Assembly: GCF_017497975.1 (NCBI RefSeq)
Contig: NZ_JAGDEL010000006.1
Span: 62,001-126,000, forward strand
DNA: 64,000 nt
Direction: 5' to 3'
Source: Metabacillus bambusae
Lineage (GTDB): Bacteria > Bacillota > Bacilli > Bacillales > Bacillaceae
How positions within the stretch are numbered: the first letter of the stretch is position 1; each line of letters begins with the position of its first letter. The translations under genes were made by a program, and so were the position numbers. This document shows positions 17,622 through 24,744 of the stretch, in pieces. Under the pieces are notes generated by a model that was not told the origin of the DNA, did not search any database, and was given only the letters and a program-made list of their open reading frames with translations.

Positions 17622-17767
17622 TAATTTTTTCCTCCTTCTAGGAAAAGATCACCTTTGAACACATCTTATCAATAGTGTTGATGGTGAGTAAGAAAATATG
17701 GATTAGTAAGTAAGTGGTTTACAAAGTTAACTCTGAACAAAGATGAGTCACACCCTTTGGAATTAAC

Positions 17768-18418
17768 CTATTCTACCTTTTTAGGCTCAGGATATTCAAT
17801 TCCAAACGTTTCAACGGTCACTTGTTTAATCTTTTGCTCCTCTAGTGGCTTGTCTTGTTGATCTGTTTTAACATCAACAATGCGATCCACTGCTTCCATT
17901 CCTTCTGTTACTTTTCCAAAAGCAGCATAGTCTCCATCTAAACTACTAGCATCTGCAACCATAATGAAAAATTGAGATCCTGCTGAGTTAGGTTCTTGAG
18001 TACGTGCCATGGAAATGACACCTCTTTCATGCTTCAACTTATTTTCAAAGCCATTAGAAGTAAATTCTCCTTTTATACTGTAATCAGGACCTCCTGTTCC
18101 AGTACCATCTGGATCACCACCTTGAATCATGAAACCAGGGATAACACGATGGAAAATGACTCCATCATAAAAACCTGATTCTGCAAGTGTGATAAAATTA
18201 TTTACAGTATTTGGTGCGATATTAGGATAAAGTTCAACTTTAATCTCATCATTATTTTCCATAGTTATTGTCACAATCGGGTTTTCCTCAATGACTTGAA
18301 CGGATTTCTTAACTTCAGATTCTTCAGTTTGAACTTCACCTGAATTATTACAACCTCCTACAATTGTAAAGATAACGCAAAAAAATACAACTTGAACAAA
18401 TCTAAATTTATTAATCAT
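17768..18418 (-). CDS. Peptidyl-prolyl isomerase, cyclophilin-type lipoprotein
   Basis: A 216-residue lipoprotein: an N-terminal hydrophobic stretch ending in the lipobox VGGC (Cys ~23), an acidic/Ser linker, then a cyclophilin domain. The domain is recognised by FYDGVIFHRVIPGFMIQGGD (catalytic Arg in FHRV), GTGGPDY, GVISMARTQEPNSAGSQFFI and the YAAFGKVTEGM stretch. It would isomerise Xaa-Pro bonds in secreted or wall proteins at the outer membrane face. ATG 18418 is chosen behind AAAGGAG; an upstream frame to 18469 would put the lipobox too far in. There is no operon partner. The closest memory match is B. subtilis PpiB plus lipoprotein leader. Confidence 0.88.
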   Translation of the reverse strand: MINKFRFVQVVFFCVIFTIVGGCNNSGEVQTEESEVKKSVQVIEENPIVTITMENNDEIKVELYPNIAPNTVNNFITLAESGFYDGVIFHRVIPGFMIQGGDPDGTGTGGPDYSIKGEFTSNGFENKLKHERGVISMARTQEPNSAGSQFFIMVADASSLDGDYAAFGKVTEGMEAVDRIVDVKTDQQDKPLEEQKIKQVTVETFGIEYPEPKKVE

Positions 18419-18608
18419 GTCTAACTCCTTTCTTGTTGAAAAAGCTTCAATCTTTCTTTCTACACACATTGAAAAAATCCTTCATTAAACTAACAGTGGT
18501 AAATTTTCATTTTAGCTAGAAAATCCTATGTAATCTTTAAGTCTTTAACTTTGGTCCTGTTCTATGTTACCGTAAAAGTATACATGATACATAAAGGTGG
18601 TGTCTAAC

Positions 18609-20522
18609 TTGGCAATAAACGATTTACAACATCTTTTGAAAGATTACTACCCCTTTACACTGTTAACTGACTTTCAGCTCCAAGAAATGGCGGATAAAGC
18701 AACGCTATCAACCTTTTCAAAAAATGAATTTATTTTTCATGAGGATCAATCAGTTGAAGAAATAGATCTTTATTTCCTTGTTTCTGGGCTAGCCAAAAAT
18801 ATTCTGCATCAAACGAATGGGAAGCAATTATCGCTTCGCTATTACTACCCTGGTGATATCATCGGATTAATGGTGATGTTTACAAGTGGTGAATTAAATT
18901 TTTCTGTTCAAGCTTTAGAGGATAGTATTGTATTTAAACTCAATAAGCGCCATTTTTTTGATATGATGACACGCAACAATGATTTTTCAAAAGTGATTTG
19001 GGGAAGCATCGGGGAACGTACAAAATCCTTGTATGACGAGATGAAAAATAAGACGTCTTACGAGGATGAGGAAAATGTCCAACTATTGAAAACACGTGTC
19101 AAAGGATTAATGGACTCCCCAATCTTTATTCATCCTGAGACAACGATGGAAAATGCGGCTTTCGTTTTAAAAGAAAAAGGTGTATCAGGATTGGTTGTTA
19201 GTAATAACGCCTCTAAAATGCAGGGAGTCCTAACATTCAGAGAGATATTACATTACATAACTGAGAATTCAAACAGAAATAGAGTAAAGGATTGGATGGA
19301 TCAAACACCTTATACTGTTGAAGCTGATGCATTCGCATTTGAAGCCCTTTCCTTTATAAAAAATAAGGCAATAGAGTTTATTCCAGTTATTTATAATGAA
19401 AAAATCATCGGTACATTATCTAGTCGATCCTTTCTAAACCTCCAAGATTCTAGCTATTTGGATCTAACATACAATGTAAAAAATTCATATTCTCTAGACT
19501 CACTTTTAATGGAAGGACCACTAGTAAACACAACGCTCCATTCATTTGTTCAGAACTTAGTTGATAAAGAGAGCTATGCTTATGAAGTTGTAGAAGTAAT
19601 CACAAATCATAACGACAATCTCCATAGACAAATTATTAAACTTACTGAAAATGAAATGAAATCTGAAGGCTATGGATCTCCACCGATTAATTACTGTTTT
19701 ATTATTATGGGGAGTCAAGCACGACATGAACAAGGATTTCGTACTGATCAAGATAATGGAATGATTCTAAATGATTATGAACATTTGCCAAATAGGACAG
19801 CAATTGATGAGTATTTTAAGCTATTCACGAAAAAGGTAAACCATCATTTAAGCGAATCTGGCTTTCCTGAATGTGCTGGTGGAATTATGGCCAAAGAAAA
19901 TAAATGGAGAAGGTCATTAACAGGCTGGAAAAATGAAATTGACGTGTGGAAAAAGGAGCTTGATGCAGAAGAAATTCAGAACTTTACAATGTTCTATGAT
20001 TTCAGACCAATTTATGGTGATTTTTCTTTAGCAGAGATAATTCGAGAGTTCTTAACAGATAAAGCAACACGCTCAAAAACGCTGCAGCAGCTATTAATGA
20101 AGGATGCAATCCGTTATAAAATACCTGCTCACCCTTTTGGAATTATGAATTTAAAGCAAAAAAATAAAATAATAAACGTAAAAAAAACGGGTCTTACCCA
20201 AATTATATATTCAACGAGAATTAACGCGATAAAATACGGTATCCATGAAGTAAGTACTGTGAAAAGGCTTGATGCATTAAAAAAACTTCATGCCATGCAT
20301 CCTAGAGACGTAGAAAACGCAAAAACAGCTCTTCACTATTTACATTTTTATCGCTTACAGCAAAATTTAGCAGAGTTAACCAATAATGAACCAGTTACAA
20401 ATGAAGTAAACGTTTTTGAGCTTTCAAAAGAAGATCGCTTAAAAATAAAAGAAGCTTTGCAAGTTGCTCATCGTATGCAACAAATAACGAAGATCAGCTT
20501 TAATCGAAATCGGGTGGTGTAG
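18609..20522 (+). CDS. CNMP-binding / CBS pair / DUF294 nucleotidyltransferase-like protein
   Basis: A 637-residue cytoplasmic sensor with four parts in order: a cyclic-nucleotide-binding-like barrel (~25-145, with SLRYYYPGDIIGLM), a CBS pair (~165-290, VSGLVVSNN..MQGVLTFREI), a DUF294 nucleotidyltransferase-like domain (~365-450, FIIMGSQARHEQGFRTDQDN where the GS and DxD-like residues are kept) and a DUF294 C-terminal helical domain. GlnD-like enzymes have the same catalytic core, so uridylyl- or adenylyl-transfer is possible but unproven. TTG at 18609 is used because AAAGGTGG lies 8 nt before it. It overlaps functionally with the next gene: only 6 bp separate them. Confidence 0.85.
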   Translation: MAINDLQHLLKDYYPFTLLTDFQLQEMADKATLSTFSKNEFIFHEDQSVEEIDLYFLVSGLAKNILHQTNGKQLSLRYYYPGDIIGLMVMFTSGELNFSVQALEDSIVFKLNKRHFFDMMTRNNDFSKVIWGSIGERTKSLYDEMKNKTSYEDEENVQLLKTRVKGLMDSPIFIHPETTMENAAFVLKEKGVSGLVVSNNASKMQGVLTFREILHYITENSNRNRVKDWMDQTPYTVEADAFAFEALSFIKNKAIEFIPVIYNEKIIGTLSSRSFLNLQDSSYLDLTYNVKNSYSLDSLLMEGPLVNTTLHSFVQNLVDKESYAYEVVEVITNHNDNLHRQIIKLTENEMKSEGYGSPPINYCFIIMGSQARHEQGFRTDQDNGMILNDYEHLPNRTAIDEYFKLFTKKVNHHLSESGFPECAGGIMAKENKWRRSLTGWKNEIDVWKKELDAEEIQNFTMFYDFRPIYGDFSLAEIIREFLTDKATRSKTLQQLLMKDAIRYKIPAHPFGIMNLKQKNKIINVKKTGLTQIIYSTRINAIKYGIHEVSTVKRLDALKKLHAMHPRDVENAKTALHYLHFYRLQQNLAELTNNEPVTNEVNVFELSKEDRLKIKEALQVAHRMQQITKISFNRNRVV

Positions 20523-20528
20523 TACAGT

Positions 20529-21254
20529 TTGCCGAATGATTTAAAAATCTTAAAATATTTTCTTTGGGACCAGCTTTTTTTAAAATATCATATCAGCAAG
20601 ATGATTAGTTTACCTGACTATAAAGTAGCTGCACAAACCATCGAAGAATTTATGCACAGTCAAGCCGGTTTATTAAAAACAGATTTAGCCTCATGTACAT
20701 TTACAATTTTCGATTTAGAAACGACCGGATTTTTCCCTGAAATAGGTGATGAAATTCTTTCAATTGGAGCAATAAAGGTGAAAAACTTTTGTATTCAATA
20801 TGATGATGCCTTTTATACTGTCATGAAACCGATTAATAAGATCCCAAAAAACATTCAGGAACTTACAGGATTATCGTCAGATACTCTTGATAAGGCACAA
20901 TCATTTCCAGTAGGATTAAAAAGGTTTCTAGAATACAGTAAAGGTAGCATACTTGTCGCACACCCTGCCACCTTTGATATTGAGTTCATTAAAAAGGTAA
21001 TCAAACAATGGCAGCTCCCCTGTTTCTTACCAAAATATATAGATTCACATGTGTTAGCCAATGATTTATTTTCTGGAAAACGAAATTATTTAGATAATTT
21101 AATTGATCGATTAAATATCACGGAAAGAGAAAGACACCATGCTTTAAATGATGCGATTATGACTGCAGATATTTTTGTTCAACTGCTAAGGTCCTACAGA
21201 GAAACATCTATTACGATGGTTGATGAATTACTTGAAATTGAAACACACTCATGA
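20529..21254 (+). CDS. DnaQ-like 3'-5' exonuclease
   Basis: A 241-residue DEDDh-type exonuclease domain protein. Motif Exo I is FDLETTG (Asp62, Glu64), Exo II is in AHPATFDIEF (Asp), and Exo III is HHALNDAIMTAD (His, Asp). An N-terminal 50-residue helical extension (LKYFLWDQLFLKYHISKM) is not part of the nuclease fold. It is translated from TTG 20529 with GGGTGGTG upstream, and forms an operon with the CNMP/CBS/DUF294 gene. This pairing recurs in bacteria near acetate/solute genes, which suggests a regulatory RNA/DNA or nucleotide turnover role rather than replication proofreading. Confidence 0.87.
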   Translation: MPNDLKILKYFLWDQLFLKYHISKMISLPDYKVAAQTIEEFMHSQAGLLKTDLASCTFTIFDLETTGFFPEIGDEILSIGAIKVKNFCIQYDDAFYTVMKPINKIPKNIQELTGLSSDTLDKAQSFPVGLKRFLEYSKGSILVAHPATFDIEFIKKVIKQWQLPCFLPKYIDSHVLANDLFSGKRNYLDNLIDRLNITERERHHALNDAIMTADIFVQLLRSYRETSITMVDELLEIETHS

Positions 21255-21304
21255 AACATGAAAAGAACAGGCGTGAGTAAATTCACGCCTATTCTTTTCA
21301 TGTT
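21255..21304. terminator. Strong bidirectional terminator
   Basis: A long stem, AACATGAAAAGAA..GGCGTGA with TTCACGCC..TTCTTTTCATGTT, sits between two convergent genes; T-runs lie on the + side. Confidence 0.85.
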
Positions 21305-21557
21305 ATATTTTTTTAAAGACTGCAACTTTTGTTTCAATCTCACCAACTTCAAGGTCAGTTATATGTGAAAAGCTATACACACATCCATACCCATCTATAT
21401 CAAATAATGTCATTTCCATAAAGTCCTGTGGCAATTCGTGTAAATGCTTTAAAATGAGTTCATTTTCTGATTTGTAATAAAGATCCCCCTCCTGTAAGTA
21501 GTGAACAAAAGGATTTGTATCAAGACGATTTTCAATAGGAATGTTAACAAATTTCAT
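21303..21557 (-). CDS. Unknown protein, 84 aa
   Basis: An 84-residue acidic, soluble protein, beginning MKFVNIPIENRLDTNPFVHY and ending in a strand-rich KVAVFKKI. No cysteine pair, signal peptide or membrane helix is present and no family was recognised; Bacillus genomes carry similar single-domain DUF proteins. TGAGGTG precedes ATG 21557 by 7 nt, and the gene converges on the exonuclease operon through a shared terminator. It has no obvious partner. Confidence 0.65.
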   Translation of the reverse strand: MKFVNIPIENRLDTNPFVHYLQEGDLYYKSENELILKHLHELPQDFMEMTLFDIDGYGCVYSFSHITDLEVGEIETKVAVFKKI

Positions 21558-21807
21558 TTAAAAGCACCTCACAATTTAGTTTTCTGTATTTTCTGATTAT
21601 TTATATAATACACTAAAAGTTACTGTTTGAAAACTATTTTTTAAAAATTATTTGTTGTAAATTTTGGCATATTAAATCACAACAATGAAACAACACTACT
21701 ATCTTCCTTAGATTCCTCAACTCTATTAATCCCTTTTATAATAAACAAATGATACCAATTACCTTAAAACTAATACATGTTAAAATAATAACAAGGATGT
21801 GACATGT

Positions 21808-22821
21808 ATGCTGAAAATACGACAGTATTTTATTATATTAGTATTAATATTCCCCTTTCTTGTCAGTTTTGATTCAACTGATATAAATGGGCAATATTTT
21901 GCTTCCTATCAATCTCCTGAAGGAATCCAGTTTGTTAGTTATTCAAAAGAGTGGGATAAGACAAAACTAATTGATTTGTATAAGACGCTTATAAAAAATA
22001 AACATGGAAAAGAAATTGAACGTTTAAAAGAAGTAAAAATAAACGGTGCTCCTCTATCATCTTCGTTAACTAAAGGGAGTTATCACGCTTTAACAAGTAC
22101 GATCACGTTATATCAAGGTGATAAGTACACAGAACCTTCTGACTACCAGGAGACACTTTCACATGAATATGGTCATCATTTTGCTTATCATTATTTTCCA
22201 TCCCACCACCTCCCCTTCTCTGATTGGCTATCGGTACGTGGGATCGATGTATCTGAGGTACGTTGGGATGCTTTTTGGAATTACGAAGAAAATAATCATG
22301 CATATTACCCGCAGGAAATTTTTGCAGATGATTATGTGTTATTGTATGGTGCAACAAATGAGGTTGAGGCAGTTGATGTATTTAATAACGAAGCTTTCTA
22401 CCTAAGAACTGATCATGAAAATCAACAGTTTCCTAATGTGCTAGAAAATCGTGAGCTTCGTTTATTTCTTGAAGAGGAAAGTGGAATAAAAATTGATGAT
22501 GATCGTCTACTCGAATCCCCAAGGTTAGCTGAATGGAATGACACGAAGGCTTCATACGTCATTACTGAAAAACCAAATGTAGCATATCGTTTAAATCTTA
22601 CATTTCATAATTTAGAAAATAACGATGATAAGAGTGAGCAATTTGAGCTTTACGAGATTACAACAGATAATAGCAACGAACGTATAGAATTTTCATTCGA
22701 TCAAATTGATCAAGACGTTTTTTCTAATTACGATTACGTTACAGCCAACATAGATGTAGTTGATTTATCAACATCTATTGGCTTTCAAACTGAGGAGATT
22801 ACCTTAGAATTAAATATGTAA
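21808..22821 (+). CDS. Secreted zinc-metalloprotease-like protein (HExxH)
   Basis: A 337-residue protein with an N-terminal signal anchor or signal peptide (residues ~4-22, YFIILVLIFPFLVSF) and no lipobox. SHEYGHHFAYHYF (about residue 125) gives a HExxH zinc motif, and PQEIFADDYVLLYG about 50 residues later could supply the third ligand (Glu) in gluzincin fashion. The C-terminal ~100 residues read like a beta-rich domain (VAYRLNLTFHNLEN). No exact family was recognised. ATG 21808 is preferred over the GTG at 21799 that overlaps the ribosome site. The gene is single and has a good terminator. Confidence 0.75.
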   Translation: MLKIRQYFIILVLIFPFLVSFDSTDINGQYFASYQSPEGIQFVSYSKEWDKTKLIDLYKTLIKNKHGKEIERLKEVKINGAPLSSSLTKGSYHALTSTITLYQGDKYTEPSDYQETLSHEYGHHFAYHYFPSHHLPFSDWLSVRGIDVSEVRWDAFWNYEENNHAYYPQEIFADDYVLLYGATNEVEAVDVFNNEAFYLRTDHENQQFPNVLENRELRLFLEEESGIKIDDDRLLESPRLAEWNDTKASYVITEKPNVAYRLNLTFHNLENNDDKSEQFELYEITTDNSNERIEFSFDQIDQDVFSNYDYVTANIDVVDLSTSIGFQTEEITLELNM

Positions 22822-22830
22822 GTTTCCTCT

Positions 22831-22874
22831 AAAATCCCAAGGAACTCCGCTAGTTCCTTGAGGATTTTATTATT
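22831..22874 (+). terminator. Terminator of the metalloprotease-like gene
   Basis: AAAATCCCAAGGAACT pairs with AGTTCCTTGAGGATTTT around a CCGCT loop and is followed by TATTATTTT. Confidence 0.9.
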
Positions 22875-22920
22875 TTCAGTTTTATATCACAACAATGTTC
22901 TCGAAGTTTGTGGATATCAT

Positions 22921-23137
22921 AGGCTCTTTTCTAAGAGATTGTTGCTTTTAAAACGAAAACTATTTTAGGTTGATAGAAGCGGAAGTGCGAGACTCCTGCG
23001 GGAGCAGCGGGACAGGTGAGACCCCGCAGGCGTTTACGTCGAGGAGGCTCACCGCCCCGCGGAAAGCGAGCATCTGGAGCTGCAATCAACCACCGCATTA
23101 CTTGGTAAATAGCAACAAAGTTTGGCGAGTCAGCCTT
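22921..23137 (+). repeat. GC-rich dispersed repeat, family 1, copy A
   Basis: A full-length ~217-bp element. It begins AGGCTCTTTTCTAAGAGATT, has the GC core GCGAGACTCCTGCGGGAGCA and CCCCGCGGAAAGCGAGCATC, and ends GCAACAAAGTTTG..CAGCCTT. The ends are imperfect inverted repeats (AAGGCT..TTGTTGCT), so it is MITE-like. No protein is encoded. Confidence 0.85.
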
Positions 23138-23231
23138 ATCATAAAATAAAATACCACGACGATCGGCCTTTCTCCCTAACCCTACCTTATTAATATGTAA
23201 AATCAATTCCAAAAAACTTTCGGAATTACCC

Positions 23232-23260
23232 TTGCAAAAGATCGAATCTTCTGTTATATT
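23232..23260 (+). promoter_or_regulatory. Sigma-A promoter of the dapA leader
   Basis: TTGCAA (23232-23237), a 17-nt spacer, TATATT (23255-23260). It is positioned ~45 bp before the riboswitch. Confidence 0.75.
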
Positions 23261-23299
23261 ACAGTCAACTAAAAATATTTTCTTACTTCAATAAATTTG

Positions 23300-23475
23300 G
23301 AGTGAGGATAGAGGCGCAAAGACATTAGTACACAATATGAGGAGAATGAGGTCCTATGATGATTGTGGAAAGGGGAATTTGCCGAAGTGGATAGAATCTC
23401 ATGTTCTTGAAGCTGGTTCTGCTATTGAATAAATGCAGGACTGTCATATAGGAAACTATATGGAGGGCTATCTTT
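23300..23475 (+). promoter_or_regulatory. Lysine riboswitch (L-box)
   Basis: The conserved blocks of the lysine aptamer occur in order: GAGGATAGAGGCGC, AGTA, GGAATTTGCCGAAG, AGCTGG, GGACTGTCATATAGG and TGGAGGGCTATCT. It lies upstream of dapA, as expected for a lysine-repressed gene; lysine binding should favour the terminator that follows. Confidence 0.93.
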
Positions 23476-23510
23476 CGCACGGGAACGATTTTTGATACAT
23501 ATTGTTTCTA

Positions 23511-23543
23511 AGCAGCAGCGAATCCCTCGTTGTTGCTTTTTTG
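23511..23543 (+). terminator. Riboswitch-controlled terminator
   Basis: AGCAGCAGCGA (23511-23521) pairs with TCGTTGTTGCT (23527-23537) over a 5-nt loop, then six T. It is the off-state hairpin of the lysine switch. Confidence 0.9.
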
Positions 23544-23582
23544 CGTTTATTTATGAATGGCCCTTACCACCTCTAAATTTCA

Positions 23583-23672
23583 GGCACTGTTTATGCTCAC
23601 TGTTGATATTGGCACTTCGTTGATTGGAGCGAACGCTGGCAGCAGAAATCAACAACCAAGTTTAACAGAGCC
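23583..23672 (+). repeat. MITE-like repeat, family 3, copy 1
   Basis: A ~90-bp element related to the inverted copy at 24600-24674: CACTGTTGAT, GTTGATTG..GCG, GAAATCAACAACCAAGTTTA and ACAGAGCC are shared. Ends are GGCACTGTT and AACAGAGCC, i.e. imperfect terminal inverted repeats. It sits between the riboswitch terminator and the dapA ribosome site. Confidence 0.8.
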
Positions 23673-23706
23673 TAATTTTAAAAAACTATATAAAGGGTGT
23701 GAAGTT

Positions 23707-24594
23707 ATGAATTACGGCCAAGTTTTAACAGCAATGATTACCCCGTTTGATCATAATGGTGAGGTTGATTTTAACGCAACAAAAAATTTAGTGAATTATT
23801 TAATAGCTAATGGTTCGGATGGATTAGTTATAAATGGAACAACTGGTGAGTCTCCTACATTAACAACAGAAGAGAAAGTTGATCTATTCAAATATGTTGT
23901 ACAAATTGTAAATGGTAGAGTTCCAGTCATCGCTGGAACGGGATCAAATAACACGAAAGCTTCTATTAGCTTAACTAGTCTTGCAGAAGAAGCAGGTGTC
24001 GATGGAATTATGCTTGTTACTCCATACTATAACAAGCCATCTCAAGAAGGAATGTATCAACACTTTAAAGCAATTGCGGAAACAACATCATTACCAGTAA
24101 TGCTTTATAATATTCCAGGTCGATCTAGTGTCAACATGTCTGTAGAGACCATCGTTCGTCTCTCACAAATAGACAATATTGTTTCCATTAAAGAAGCAAG
24201 TGGTGACTTAGATGCAATGGCAGAGATCATTAGCAAAACACCTAATGATTTTTCGGTGTACAGCGGAGATGATGCACTAACATTACCCCTTTTAGCTATC
24301 GGTGGAACGGGAATCATCTCAGTTTCATCACACATCATTGGGAATGAAATGCAAGAAATGATTAATAAATTTAAAGAAGGTGATGTCACTGGAGCTGCTT
24401 CCTTACATCGCAACCTTCTCCCTATAATGAAAGCAATGTTTGCTGCACCTAACCCAACACCAGTAAAAGCAGCGTTAAATATGAGAGGAATACCTGTTGG
24501 TGATGTTCGTTTACCACTGATTCCATTAAACAAAGAAGAAAAAATAGCACTTCAAGCTACCCTACAAACTAGTAACCTAGTAGAAGTTTCTTAA
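23707..24594 (+). CDS. dapA: 4-hydroxy-tetrahydrodipicolinate synthase
   Basis: A 295-residue TIM-barrel enzyme that condenses pyruvate with aspartate semialdehyde, the first step towards diaminopimelate and lysine. Seen are GTTGE (44-48, pyruvate binding), Tyr134 with YNIPGR (Arg139 for substrate) and the Schiff-base Lys162 in SIKEASGD. The start is ATG 23707, behind AAAGGGTG; the frame is open 50 codons further up, but that sequence is the MITE. It is transcribed alone under the lysine riboswitch, which suggests a lysine-supply copy distinct from the asd-dapG-dapA cluster usual in Bacillus. The end is followed by the second MITE copy. Confidence 0.94.
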   Translation: MNYGQVLTAMITPFDHNGEVDFNATKNLVNYLIANGSDGLVINGTTGESPTLTTEEKVDLFKYVVQIVNGRVPVIAGTGSNNTKASISLTSLAEEAGVDGIMLVTPYYNKPSQEGMYQHFKAIAETTSLPVMLYNIPGRSSVNMSVETIVRLSQIDNIVSIKEASGDLDAMAEIISKTPNDFSVYSGDDALTLPLLAIGGTGIISVSSHIIGNEMQEMINKFKEGDVTGAASLHRNLLPIMKAMFAAPNPTPVKAALNMRGIPVGDVRLPLIPLNKEEKIALQATLQTSNLVEVS

Positions 24595-24599
24595 TGAAT

Positions 24600-24674
24600 G
24601 GCTCTGTTAAACTTGGTTGTTGATTTCCGCTCAATCAACTAAGTGTCAAAATCAACAGTGACTCTAACAGATCC
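24600..24674 (-). repeat. MITE-like repeat, family 3, copy 2
   Basis: It begins 6 nt after the dapA stop, inverted relative to copy 1 and 15 bp shorter. Ends GGCTCTGTTAAAC and AACAGATCC are imperfect inverted repeats. No coding content. Confidence 0.8.
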
Positions 24675-24684
24675 TAATGGATAG

Positions 24685-24737
24685 AAAAAAGCCCACATGA
24701 GGAGCAAGATTTCTCCATCTTCATGTGGGCTTTCTTT
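24685..24737. terminator. Shared terminator, dapA and cadA
   Basis: GCCCACATGA (24691-24700) pairs with TCATGTGGGC (24721-24730). T-rich on the + side and a longer T-run on the minus side; dapA and cadA converge here. Confidence 0.9.
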
Positions 24738-24744
24738 TAAGTTC

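Noticed and set aside
22103-22357. Open frame on the minus strand inside the metalloprotease gene
   Set aside because: It is the antisense reading of the HEYGHH region, with no ribosome site; the sense frame has signal peptide, motif and terminator.
23557-23706. 50-codon N-terminal extension of dapA
   Set aside because: The sequence is the MITE-like repeat; the standard DapA start with ribosome site is at 23707.
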